A stretch of 64,000 nucleotides of DNA from Natronomonas pharaonis DSM 2160 (GTDB lineage: Archaea; Halobacteriota; Halobacteria; Halobacteriales; Haloarculaceae): positions 1,550,001 to 1,614,000 of the forward strand of contig NC_007426.1 in the NCBI RefSeq assembly GCF_000026045.1, written 5' to 3'. A program made the translations under genes and the position numbers. Below, piece by piece: positions 33,185 through 40,825 of this stretch; position 1 is the stretch's first letter; each line of letters starts with the position of its first letter. A model generated the notes under the pieces. It did no database searches. It was not told the DNA's origin and saw only the letters and a list, made by a program, of their open reading frames with translations.

Positions 33185-33428
33185 CGATATCGACCTCCGT
33201 TCCGGTGTCGTCGACGGGCTCGATCCAGATGCCGCCCCGGTACGTCTCGACGCGGACGGTTTGTCCCTTGTCGAGATTCAGCGTCATCGTAGCGTACTCG
33301 GTCAAGTTCGCGTAGAGGGCGGTGTTGCGCTGCTGGACAGTTCGCTCTTCGGTGTTGAGCGGTTCGTGACCGTCAGTGTACTGTCGGCGGTGGGTTCGGA
33401 CGGGTTTACTGCATTGATTGGAGGCCAT
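33174..33428 (-). CDS. Small beta-rich protein of the ATPase operon, 84 aa
   Basis: From MASNQCSKPVRTHRRQYTDG; the C-terminal half (LNLDKGQTVRVETYRGGIWI) has strand-turn-strand spacing like a swapped-hairpin AbrB-type or SH3-like domain. The start at 33428 is chosen over 33494 because the extra N-terminus enters the divergent promoter. It may be a regulator of the two divergent operons or a small structural protein. Confidence 0.6.
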   Translation of the reverse strand: MASNQCSKPVRTHRRQYTDGHEPLNTEERTVQQRNTALYANLTEYATMTLNLDKGQTVRVETYRGGIWIEPVDDTGTEVDIDVE

Positions 33429-33543
33429 CGATTCGGAGTGCGCGGTGTTGCAGTAAAAGTCCCCGGTCCTGATGCAACAGCTATCCCCGGCCATACAGGA
33501 ACCGGAGTCAGGCTATATGCCGTCCCATATTCAACGGCTACTC

Positions 33544-33864
33544 ATGGCTGGTCAAAGCCAGAGTTACGTCAGCAAAGGCGCTGGCGCAGTGGAAGGAGTG
33601 TCGAACCGTACCGGGCTATCGGAGGCTCGTATCATGGGCACCGTCCGTGTCATCGGCGGTGCGATGATCGGCATCGCGATTCTCGCCCTTGTTCTGACCG
33701 AGGTGTTCACCCTCGAGGCGATGGACATCCAGGAGGGGCCATTCAGCGGAGTCGTCGATAGTCTCGAATCGACCGGGGGTGCTGCTCTCGGGCTGCTCGT
33801 CATCGGGCTGTTGGTTGCTGCTGCCAACCGCGTGATGGGCTTCTTCGGCAGCGGGGGCTTCTGA
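33544..33864 (+). CDS. Two-helix membrane protein, capsid-like paralogue 1 (106 aa)
   Basis: Start MAGQSQSYVSKGAGAVEGV was chosen by alignment with the next gene, with a GGCTATATGCC box about 30 bases upstream. Two hydrophobic helices (about residues 37-58 and 79-102) flank a ~20-residue loop. The C-terminus GLLVIGLLVAAANRVMGFFG is shared with the next gene. Size, two-helix hairpin and tandem duplication resemble the major coat proteins of archaeal spindle-shaped viruses, although I claim only architectural similarity. It heads the rightward cluster and is likely highly expressed. Confidence 0.78.
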   Translation: MAGQSQSYVSKGAGAVEGVSNRTGLSEARIMGTVRVIGGAMIGIAILALVLTEVFTLEAMDIQEGPFSGVVDSLESTGGAALGLLVIGLLVAAANRVMGFFGSGGF

Positions 33865-33867
33865 CCA

Positions 33868-34194
33868 ATGTCGGCGTCGTACGCCCACCGCGGTGCTGAC
33901 GCCGTCGAACACGCGAGCGACGCAACCGGCGTTTCAGAGGCGCGCATTATGGGCACCGTCCGTGTTATCGGCGGTGCGATGATCGGCATCGCCGTCCTCG
34001 CCCTCGTCCTGACCGAGGTGTTCAGCCTTGAGCAGTTCGCTCAAGACGCTGACGGAAACTACGAGGGGCCATTCGGTGGTGTCCTTGACAGCCTCACGTC
34101 GACCGGTCCGGCAGCACTCGGGCTGCTGGTCATCGGCTTACTCGTCGCCGCGGCCAACCGCGTGATGGGCTTCTTCGGAGGCTCTGGCTTCTGA
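33868..34194 (+). CDS. Two-helix membrane protein, capsid-like paralogue 2 (108 aa)
   Basis: MSASYAHRGADAVEHASDAT then IMGTVRVIGGAMIGIAVLAL, nearly identical to paralogue 1 over both helices. The loop differs and is longer (EQFAQDADGNYEGPFGGV). It begins 3 bases after paralogue 1. A recent tandem duplication with divergence confined to the loop and N-terminus suggests a repeated structural subunit exposed through the loop. Confidence 0.78.
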   Translation: MSASYAHRGADAVEHASDATGVSEARIMGTVRVIGGAMIGIAVLALVLTEVFSLEQFAQDADGNYEGPFGGVLDSLTSTGPAALGLLVIGLLVAAANRVMGFFGGSGF

Positions 34195-34247
34195 GCAGTC
34201 CATCCTGAGGCACCGCTTTTCGACTACTTTCCAACCGTCACACACCT

Positions 34248-34451
34248 ATGAGAGGAAGCGTCTGGACCGTCGTCGTTCTGGCCGTCGGCTTAGCGATGCT
34301 GCCGTTGATACTCGATTTCGGTGACGCCGAAGGCAGCCTGACGGCTGACCTCTTCGGCATCATCGCTGTCTTCGACGGCATCCTTGGACTGTTGGTCCTC
34401 GTCGCCGCGATGGCGGCGTTCGTGGCGTACTTCCAGAGCGACGGGTTCTGA
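34248..34451 (+). CDS. Two-helix membrane micro-protein, 67 aa
   Basis: MRGSVWTVVVLAVGLAMLPL, then an acidic loop and a second helix (FDGILGLLVLVAAMAAFVAY) ending in SDGF. The C-terminal GF is shared by both capsid-like paralogues and this protein. It lies 53 bases after paralogue 2. A minor coat or assembly subunit is a fair guess. Confidence 0.7.
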   Translation: MRGSVWTVVVLAVGLAMLPLILDFGDAEGSLTADLFGIIAVFDGILGLLVLVAAMAAFVAYFQSDGF

Positions 34452-34456
34452 GAACG

Positions 34457-34777
34457 ATGTACCAACGCTATTACTTCGCGCTGGCGGTCGGCGCGACGCT
34501 GCTGACAGCGGCGTGGCTGTTCCGACCGGACGAGCGTACCACTATCACGAGCTTCGGTGCATTCGTCAGCTGGAGCTTAACCGCCCTCGTCGGTGGTGAG
34601 GTCGAGCGCGTGACCAGCGACGGGAGCGTCGTCGCCGCTCCGGTTCCCGCTGAGGTCCGGTGGCTGACGTTCCTGTTTGCACTCCTGTCGCTACTCGCGC
34701 TGATTCTGTACACAGTCGGCGTCTACCCGCCGAACACCGACGATGAACCACTGAGTGATTCACAGACCAATGGATAG
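34457..34777 (+). CDS. Membrane protein, 106 aa
   Basis: MYQRYYFALAVGATLLTAAW opens a first helix; a second (TSFGAFVSWSLTALVGG) is weaker and a third (WLTFLFALLSLLALILYTVG) is strong, with an acidic tail. It is 5 bases after the previous gene and overlaps the next by 8 bases. No family is recognised. Confidence 0.7.
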   Translation: MYQRYYFALAVGATLLTAAWLFRPDERTTITSFGAFVSWSLTALVGGEVERVTSDGSVVAAPVPAEVRWLTFLFALLSLLALILYTVGVYPPNTDDEPLSDSQTNG

Positions 34778-35405
34778 CGAAACGCAAGAACACATGGACG
34801 CACAGGAAGACCGGCAGCTCACCGCTAGCAGCCAGCAGGCTGTTATGTCGGCTGCTGCCGAGAAACAGCACCGGAAGCTCGAAAACAGCCACTTCCTCAA
34901 CGAGCTTCGCGATTCGGATCTCGGTGATTCGGAGCTCTTCGAGTGGCTGGAAGACGAACATCCGACGTGGTTTTCCGGGGCGCATGCCGTCTCGAACCGC
35001 GGGGATACGTGGGACGATGAAGCCGACCTGCTCATGTTCAACAAGCGTGAGCGGGCACTGGCAGAGAACCGCCCTGGGCGGCTGCTTCGCGGGCGGCCAT
35101 TTCTGCTTGCGACCGCGCAGGGAGCCGAAACGCCACAACTCGATGCCTACGACCAGCCGGGTATCCCTGGCGACCGGCAGTACTGGAAGCGGAAGACGGC
35201 TGACAAAGAATCGGCCCGCCGGCCGATGTCCTCCGAGGAGCAGAGCCGCCTCTACGGCGCTGCCGAGGTCGCCGCCGACCTGATGGCACTGTCGAAGAAC
35301 GCTGCCGGTCTTGATGCGACCACGACCGCCACGACCGAAACGCGCGTTCGGCGCGAAGAGCAGGAAGAGGGAGCTGCATCGCGACTCGGGAGGTTCTACG
35401 AATGA
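34770..35405 (+). CDS. Soluble helical protein of the membrane cluster, 211 aa
   Basis: MDSETQEHMDAQEDRQLTAS opens a polar, helical protein without membrane segments. The middle has a W/F-rich patch (EWLEDEHPTWFSGAHAV) and the end (ASRLGRFYE) overlaps the following gene by 4 bases. It could be a peripheral or internal component of the assembly encoded here. The start is ATG 34770; the upstream MIHRP extension is not needed. Confidence 0.7.
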   Translation: MDSETQEHMDAQEDRQLTASSQQAVMSAAAEKQHRKLENSHFLNELRDSDLGDSELFEWLEDEHPTWFSGAHAVSNRGDTWDDEADLLMFNKRERALAENRPGRLLRGRPFLLATAQGAETPQLDAYDQPGIPGDRQYWKRKTADKESARRPMSSEEQSRLYGAAEVAADLMALSKNAAGLDATTTATTETRVRREEQEEGAASRLGRFYE

Positions 35406-35719
35406 CCGCCGGTAACGATAGCGACCAGCCCAAGACGATGCTGGAGTACCATTTCCGGCGACTGTCGCGGAAAATCGTGGTAGTGGCTGGCCTCGTTATA
35501 GCGAGTCTCTTCGTGGCAGCCGGCATGATCGTTACGCCGTTCGACTCGGTGGTGGGATTGATACTCACACTCGCTGCGATTGCTGTACTGGCCGTTTGCC
35601 ATGCGATTATGGAAGACGGGTTGCTGCGCCGCGGACTGAATAAGTTGCCTGGGGGTTCTCTCTCCGAACTCAAGCGCCCGGACGAACGCGAGCCTGCTGG
35701 AGGTGTCGCCGATGACTGA
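35402..35719 (+). CDS. Membrane protein, 105 aa
   Basis: MTAGNDSDQPKTMLEYHFRR then two helices (IVVVAGLVIASLFVAAGMIV and VVGLILTLAAIAVLAVCHAI) and a polar tail. It overlaps both neighbours. No family is recognised; the gene order and overlaps mark it as part of one assembly. Confidence 0.7.
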   Translation: MTAGNDSDQPKTMLEYHFRRLSRKIVVVAGLVIASLFVAAGMIVTPFDSVVGLILTLAAIAVLAVCHAIMEDGLLRRGLNKLPGGSLSELKRPDEREPAGGVADD

Positions 35720-36692
35720 CGACGACCTTCCGGGCGACGACGTCCTCGACGACGACCTGCTCGAAGACGCGGAGACAGAGGACACGGACCCTAAAACACG
35801 TGGAAAGAAAGCCGGCGAGCGAATGCGGCAAAAGACAGAGAACTTTGTCCTCTGGACCGGCGGCGTCGCCGGTGGCCTAACCAGTACCGCGTTCCGCATC
35901 GTACCGTTTACCGGTAGGCTGTTCAAGCGGATGGCGGTCAAGAGCATCGAGAACTACCACAAGAAGGCCGGCGGTGACGCGGTCGGTATCGTCGCCAAGG
36001 AGGGCCAACAGATCGACCTCATTCCGGTCAAGTACCGAACTCCTGAGGAGGTCGACGAAGGCGAAAAGGCCGGCTGGAAGGCCAAAGGAATCGACAAGGT
36101 CTGGAACCCCGGACCGGAAGGCTACTCGGTCAACTACATCGGCCGGACGCCGACAGTGCCGCTGCAGCGCGACGATCACGTCGAAGCCGGCTGGCTCAAA
36201 CCCCGCATCGGCACGGCCATTGAACTCGACAACTACTGGCCGCTGTTCGTCAACCCGGACATCACCGCAAACATCGACTACGGTGCGGCCGGCGGGTCAC
36301 AGCGGGCTCGTGCTGACGGTGGTATCAACGATCCGGCAGTGAGCTTCGAGCTCGACTCGCCGGGCGAGTGGGCCGGCGACAACATCATCGATCTCGACAG
36401 TGGGGACGGCTACGACGGGATGCGAATCTCGTTCAACAAGGCCAAAGAGTGGCGTGCCGAGACGACGACCTCCGAGTCGATGCAGATGCAGGAGGACCGC
36501 GGGTTCCTTCGTGGACGGCTCTCTGGCGACGAAGGGCCGTCGCTGTTCAAGTTGCTGCTGCTCTGTGCCGCCATCATCCTCGGCGTGCTGGCTATCGTCT
36601 TGATTGGTCCGCAGCTTGTCGGCGGCGAAGACGGCGGGTCGTCGATGAACCCGCTGCTGGTCAACAGCCTGATGGCCTTCGGGGCGGTCTGA
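35712..36692 (+). CDS. Single-pass membrane-anchored protein, 326 aa
   Basis: From MTDDDLPGDDVL, an acidic N-terminus, a weak amphipathic/hydrophobic patch (VLWTGGVAGGLTSTAFRIVP), a ~180-residue soluble domain rich in strands (VKYRTPEEVDEG, WNPGPEGYSVNYIG), and one strong C-terminal helix (LLLLCAAIILGVLAIVLIGP). The start at 35712 (ATG) overlaps the previous stop. Repeated Trp, Gly and Pro in the soluble part point to a folded domain of unknown function. Architecture fits a scaffold beneath a lipid envelope. Confidence 0.72.
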   Translation: MTDDDLPGDDVLDDDLLEDAETEDTDPKTRGKKAGERMRQKTENFVLWTGGVAGGLTSTAFRIVPFTGRLFKRMAVKSIENYHKKAGGDAVGIVAKEGQQIDLIPVKYRTPEEVDEGEKAGWKAKGIDKVWNPGPEGYSVNYIGRTPTVPLQRDDHVEAGWLKPRIGTAIELDNYWPLFVNPDITANIDYGAAGGSQRARADGGINDPAVSFELDSPGEWAGDNIIDLDSGDGYDGMRISFNKAKEWRAETTTSESMQMQEDRGFLRGRLSGDEGPSLFKLLLLCAAIILGVLAIVLIGPQLVGGEDGGSSMNPLLVNSLMAFGAV

Positions 36693-36693
36693 G

Positions 36694-36924
36694 ATGTTCG
36701 GCGCGTTCATCCGCGCCGTGCTTTCTGCGGGCGCAGCCGTGCTTATCGCCGCGATACTGTCGTTCATTCTTGGATTCTTTCTGCCGTTTCTTGGCCCCGA
36801 AGACGAGCTCCTGTATCGGAGCTTCGCGGCGGTCGCCGAGCACAACCTGCTGGTGATGATGCTGGCCGTCTGTGCGGCGCTGGTGGCCCGCGCCGTCGTC
36901 GAGGCGCGGCCGGGAGGGCTGTGA
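36694..36924 (+). CDS. Two-helix membrane micro-protein, 76 aa
   Basis: MFGAFIRAVLSAGAAVLIAA and a second helix NLLVMMLAVCAALVARAVVE, with an acidic loop between. It begins one base after the preceding stop. Nothing further can be said. Confidence 0.68.
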   Translation: MFGAFIRAVLSAGAAVLIAAILSFILGFFLPFLGPEDELLYRSFAAVAEHNLLVMMLAVCAALVARAVVEARPGGL

Positions 36925-36925
36925 G

Positions 36926-37183
36926 ATGTCGGCGTGGCTGCGGTTTGGCTACGGTCTGATGGCGACTGTCGGGCTGGCGGTTGGCGGACTCATTTACCAG
37001 CAGGTGTTCGTCGCCGAGTTGCTCCCGATTGCCCCGACTGAGGGGCCGTTCGCGACACCTGTCATCTGGCTTGACCGCCTTGTCCCGGTGATTCTGGTTG
37101 GATTGCTACTGTTCGTCTGGGCGTGGGTGATTGCGGGCTCCGTCCAGGAAGAGCGGACGCTCGATAGGAGGCGTGTGCGATGA
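36926..37183 (+). CDS. Two-helix membrane micro-protein, 85 aa
   Basis: MSAWLRFGYGLMATVGLAVG and a second helix VPVILVGLLLFVWAWVIAGS, ending in a basic tail (LDRRRVR). The ATG at 36926 is one base after the previous stop; the longer frame to 36872 is rejected. The stop overlaps the next gene by 4 bases. Confidence 0.68.
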   Translation: MSAWLRFGYGLMATVGLAVGGLIYQQVFVAELLPIAPTEGPFATPVIWLDRLVPVILVGLLLFVWAWVIAGSVQEERTLDRRRVR

Positions 37184-37293
37184 CCGACGAAGAACTACAA
37201 CGGCTGCGAGATGAAGCGGTGCAGGAACAGCGGGGTCGTAATGCCGAGCGACCGCTTGCAGCAACGCGAACCGAAATCAAGACCCATGACTGA
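37180..37293 (+). CDS. Helical micro-protein, 37 aa
   Basis: MTDEELQRLRDEAVQEQRGR followed by NAERPLAATRTEIKTHD. It overlaps the previous gene by 4 bases and the next by 8. A charged amphipathic helix; the double overlap is the main support for translation. Confidence 0.5.
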   Translation: MTDEELQRLRDEAVQEQRGRNAERPLAATRTEIKTHD

Positions 37294-37972
37294 CAGAGTC
37301 GAAGAACTTGAGAGCCGAGTCGAACAGCTTGAGCAAATAATCGAATCGCAATCGGCAGGTCCGAGCCGGCGGAGCGTCCTCGCATCGCTGGCTGGCGTCG
37401 CTGGCGCTGGGGCGCTCGGCGCTGGCGTCGGGAGTCAGCGGGCAGCGGCGCAAGAGGCAGTCGGGCAGGTCGGCACTGAAGCCGATCCAGTCGATTTGTT
37501 TGCCAATTCGATAGACGCGGAGTCAGCAAGCATCGGGGAGGTTGCAGGTCTGATGTACTCAACCAGCGACCAACCCATCCCGGACAATACATCAACACAG
37601 GTCGAATGGAATACTGTCGAAATAGAGGACAGCGATATTGTGGATGCTGATACTGGCAACGACCGTTTCGTTATTCAGGAGGACGGTACATATTACGTTG
37701 AGTCAAGTATTTTGTGGGGCACTGGTCTGAGTTGGGGTGAAGGTGATCGAGCACAACTGTCAATACAGGGGGATGTTGGGCTTTTTATTAACCGAACCCC
37801 AGCCCATGTCGGGTGGGTAGGCGAGGAAAAGCATATGAAAATATCCCGCGTTTACGAGATTTCGGAGGGTGACAGTATTGAGATATTTGTTGAACAACGA
37901 ACAGGGGGTGAGGTGGAGCTGCGGCACTTTAGCGGTATGACAAATGCGTTTCAGGTGGTGAAGCTCGGATGA
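37286..37972 (+). CDS. Coiled-coil / Tat-type / C1q-like jelly-roll protein, 228 aa
   Basis: Residues 2-25 are a heptad coiled coil (VEELESRVEQLEQIIES), then SRRSVLASLAGVAGAGALGA, a twin-arginine-type hydrophobic segment, and a ~130-residue strand-rich domain (YYVESSILWGTGLSW and MTNAFQVVKLG) that resembles C1q/TNF-like trimeric domains. Together this reads as an exported trimeric spike or adhesin held by its N-terminal stalk. It is AT-richer than its neighbours in the C-terminal half, hinting at exchange of the binding domain. It is followed, 41 bases later, by a larger surface protein gene. Confidence 0.68.
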   Translation: MTDRVEELESRVEQLEQIIESQSAGPSRRSVLASLAGVAGAGALGAGVGSQRAAAQEAVGQVGTEADPVDLFANSIDAESASIGEVAGLMYSTSDQPIPDNTSTQVEWNTVEIEDSDIVDADTGNDRFVIQEDGTYYVESSILWGTGLSWGEGDRAQLSIQGDVGLFINRTPAHVGWVGEEKHMKISRVYEISEGDSIEIFVEQRTGGEVELRHFSGMTNAFQVVKLG

Positions 37973-38013
37973 GTGACCACACCGACGCTTAACGATAAAC
38001 ACAACTGACAAAA

Positions 38014-39714
38014 ATGAACGAACGCACCGGCCTCGTCGTGGTCGCGGTCGTGCTCATCGGCCTCTTGCTACCGGCCGGTGCAGCAATTGCTGTTGACCTC
38101 GGGACATTCGAGGCCAGCGAAGGAGTCGTGCTTGAAACAAACAGCGGCCTCACGGTCGAGCTCTCGGACAGCCAGGAGTTGCCAGCCGTCCCGTTCGCCG
38201 ACGACGAAACAATTGCCGTTGATGGAGTTGAGATATCAGCCGACGGAAGCGCTGAGGTTGCGGTTTCGGATGCAACATTCGACGGCGATAGTGCGTCTGT
38301 CTCAGAGATCGACGCCACTTCGTCAGACATCTCAATTGCTCGTGACGATGTTGTCGAGGTTACTGTCGGCGGCGGCGTTGGCGAAGTCACGCTGCACGAC
38401 GCTGAGTTAGATAACGACGAAACTGATATCGAGATATCTGGGAACTCTGAGATGCAATTGGAGCTGCACGGGACAGGATTTGATGGCGGGATTCAATTAG
38501 TTGATGCTGATGGGGATCAGGTTGGCGGCACAACGACAGCAATCGACGGTGAGACAATTGACCTTGCTGCCGGAAGCTACGAGCTTCGGCTTCAGGACGG
38601 TCCGTCACAGCTTGAAATCCGGGATGAAACCAACCCGGAGACTCTGCTTGATGACGACGAAATTGATCTCCGCGTTCGCTTTTTCGGGGATGATGAGCAG
38701 GTGTTTGAGCGGACGGCTACCGATGGCACGGTTGACCTAGATGGGTTGCCCGCCGATGAAGAGCTCGTTGTCACCGTTCGTGATGAGAATGCGGACTACG
38801 TCTGGCGGCGCATCCTCATCGACTCGATACTTGACCAAAGTGCAATTTATCTGCTACCGGCCACGGAACCGTCGTCAGAAATCCGCTTCCACCTGCAGGA
38901 CGACACCGGCCGCTTCCCATCGGATGAAGCGCGGCTCTTCGTCGAGAAGCCGCTAACCATCGACGGAGAAACGACCTACCAGATTATCTCCGGTGATGAG
39001 TTCTCAGCTGGTGGGGAGTTTCCGACAACACTCGTCGAAGAGGAACGATACCGGCTGCGTGTCACCAACGATGCCGGCGAGGAACGGGTGCTCGGCGCGT
39101 ATACAGTCACCGGGCCCGACAATCCCTCAGTGACGATTGGCACTGTCAACATCGCCGGCGATGTCGAAACGGAGCCAGTCGCACAAGCGTCGCTTCGCGC
39201 CGCACCACCGGATGCTGACTACGAGTACGAAGCCCGCGTCATCTATATCGACGAGGAGGGCGCGACTGACGCACTTACAATCGGTATCGAGAGTGAAGCC
39301 GGCGAGACCGTCCGGCCTGAAATTGAGGAATCTGGACCGTACGGTCGCTACATCGAAACCTACCCAATCTACGACCACAACTTCGACCCCGAAGAGGACT
39401 CGCTTATTGTCCACGTTGAGGCCGACCGCGGGTACCAAGGCACCGAGACGTGGGATATCCCGGTCGGTGACTTGCCAGACGTGCTGGCTGACGCCGATAT
39501 CGACCCGTGGATTCTGGAGTTGATGGGTTGGGTCTCGTTGATTGCACTGGCAGGTCTCATCGTCATCGTCTCGCCGTCGCTGGCAGCCATCGTTACAGTC
39601 GGCTACGCGGCGCTGTTGACGGCCATCGGCATCCTACCCATTCCCGGCGTCGCCATCGGTGTCGCCGGGTCAACGGCCATCCTCTACCGGCTTGGCGGGG
39701 GTGGACTCCGATGA
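38014..39714 (+). CDS. Large surface protein with signal peptide and C-terminal membrane helices, 566 aa
   Basis: MNERTGLVVVAVVLIGLLLP is a signal peptide. About 450 strand-rich, acidic residues follow, with repeated EIR/ELRL edges suggesting several Ig- or carboxypeptidase-regulatory-like domains. The C-terminus has two to three hydrophobic helices (LMGWVSLIALAGLIVIVSPS, ATVGYAALLTAIGILP and a last VAIGVAGSTAILYRLG). This fits an outer spike or fibre protein anchored by the C-terminus, as in several archaeal membrane viruses; no homology is claimed. It overlaps the next gene by 4 bases. Confidence 0.72.
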   Translation: MNERTGLVVVAVVLIGLLLPAGAAIAVDLGTFEASEGVVLETNSGLTVELSDSQELPAVPFADDETIAVDGVEISADGSAEVAVSDATFDGDSASVSEIDATSSDISIARDDVVEVTVGGGVGEVTLHDAELDNDETDIEISGNSEMQLELHGTGFDGGIQLVDADGDQVGGTTTAIDGETIDLAAGSYELRLQDGPSQLEIRDETNPETLLDDDEIDLRVRFFGDDEQVFERTATDGTVDLDGLPADEELVVTVRDENADYVWRRILIDSILDQSAIYLLPATEPSSEIRFHLQDDTGRFPSDEARLFVEKPLTIDGETTYQIISGDEFSAGGEFPTTLVEEERYRLRVTNDAGEERVLGAYTVTGPDNPSVTIGTVNIAGDVETEPVAQASLRAAPPDADYEYEARVIYIDEEGATDALTIGIESEAGETVRPEIEESGPYGRYIETYPIYDHNFDPEEDSLIVHVEADRGYQGTETWDIPVGDLPDVLADADIDPWILELMGWVSLIALAGLIVIVSPSLAAIVTVGYAALLTAIGILPIPGVAIGVAGSTAILYRLGGGGLR

Positions 39715-40118
39715 GGACCATCGGCGTCGTCGCATTCGTGCTGTTCCTCGGGTTCAGCGTGTCGATGCTGTCGATGTCCGGCATCGGGCCGGCTATCTTC
39801 GGCCAAGACACCGACGACGAAGTCGGCCTCGGACCGCAGGAGGACCTGGAGCAGGCCGCCGACGACGCAAGTGTCGATGAGGGTGACGAAGGTGGTATTG
39901 GGGCCGATGTCGCAGCCGAAGACGAGCCGACAACCATCGGGTTCGTGCTCGAAGGTGCGCAGTTCGCTGTCGGACTGGTAGCTTCGATAGCCGCGCTGCC
40001 GTTCACGCTGATGAATCTCGGTCTCCCGCGGTTCTTTGCCATACCGCTCGGGATGGTCCTGCAGATTGTCGGCGCAGTCGGGCTCTTTCAGTTCCTTACT
40101 GGGAGGGAGTGGATATGA
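39711..40118 (+). CDS. Membrane protein with signal-like N-terminus, 135 aa
   Basis: MRTIGVVAFVLFLGFSVSML is a first helix, followed by a ~50-residue acidic loop (EDLEQAADDASVDEGDEGG), then two helices (FAVGLVASIAALPFTLMN and FFAIPLGMVLQIVGAVGLF). The loop is probably outside the cell. It is coupled to both neighbours by ATGA overlaps. No family is recognised. Confidence 0.7.
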   Translation: MRTIGVVAFVLFLGFSVSMLSMSGIGPAIFGQDTDDEVGLGPQEDLEQAADDASVDEGDEGGIGADVAAEDEPTTIGFVLEGAQFAVGLVASIAALPFTLMNLGLPRFFAIPLGMVLQIVGAVGLFQFLTGREWI

Positions 40119-40459
40119 CGACGCCCGACTCTCCGGAGCTCGAGGACAGCTCACTCGCGTGCTTCGGGCAGGGGACTGAAGGCGACCTCGTCGAGTGCGT
40201 GACGACTGACCTGTCGGCAGCGGCCGGCGGGACGACGATGATGGGGCTACTCATCGGCGGGACGCTGCTGCTGTCGCTATACATCGCCGGCGACGGCGAT
40301 CCAGCGGTCCCGACCGTCGTCACGATCCTCGTCGGCGGCACGCTTGTCCCGATGCTCCCGCCGCATCTCACGCCGTTTGCCTACTCGATAGTCGTTCTCG
40401 GCATCGCCTTCGGCGGGATGGCCGCCGCACAGCGCTGGCTGCTTCGCGGAGGGTTCTGA
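40115..40459 (+). CDS. Membrane protein, 114 aa
   Basis: MTTPDSPELEDSSLACFGQG, then three or four hydrophobic helices (TTMMGLLIGGTLLLSLYIAG, VVTILVGGTLVPMLPPHLTP, YSIVVLGIAFGGMAAAQRWL). Two Cys near residue 16 and 29 could form a disulfide. It ends in GF like the capsid-like proteins. Function unknown. Confidence 0.7.
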   Translation: MTTPDSPELEDSSLACFGQGTEGDLVECVTTDLSAAAGGTTMMGLLIGGTLLLSLYIAGDGDPAVPTVVTILVGGTLVPMLPPHLTPFAYSIVVLGIAFGGMAAAQRWLLRGGF

Positions 40460-40461
40460 CA

Positions 40462-40812
40462 GTGCGACGGATGCACCAGTTGATGGCGCTGCTGTCGTTT
40501 CCGCCGGTGCTGCTGCATGAGCTGACGCACTACGCCGTTGCGCGTCTCAGGACCGATGACGCCGCCTTCGAGGCCGAGGTCTTGGGCTCCGAAGCACGGG
40601 CCGTCTGGCGGCCGCTGGACAGTCCGCTGTGGCGATTCCTCGCGTTCCTTGCCCCGACGCTCTTCGGAGCGCTGCTGGCCGGCCTGTGGCTCGCCAGCGG
40701 CACTTCCTTCGAGGGCTGGCGTGCTGTCGCCGGCGTCGGGCTCGCACTGTACACACTCCCCTCAGTCGCTGATATACGCGGCGCGCTGGGGCGGCAACAA
40801 GCGCAGCAGTAA
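40462..40812 (+). CDS. Membrane protein with HELTH metalloprotease-like motif, 116 aa
   Basis: From GTG (or ATG 40471, MHQLMALLSFPPV). HELTH at about residue 18-22 lies in the first membrane helix (FPPVLLHELTHYAVARL), the HExxH signature used by site-2-type membrane metallopeptidases. Two more helices follow (FLAFLAPTLFGALLAGLWL, AVAGVGLALYTLPS). A third ligand, usually Asp in a later helix, may be in the SVADIRG end. It could process the coat or spike proteins of this cluster, or be a degenerate relative without activity. Confidence 0.62.
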   Translation: MRRMHQLMALLSFPPVLLHELTHYAVARLRTDDAAFEAEVLGSEARAVWRPLDSPLWRFLAFLAPTLFGALLAGLWLASGTSFEGWRAVAGVGLALYTLPSVADIRGALGRQQAQQ

Positions 40813-40825
40813 CTACACCACAACT

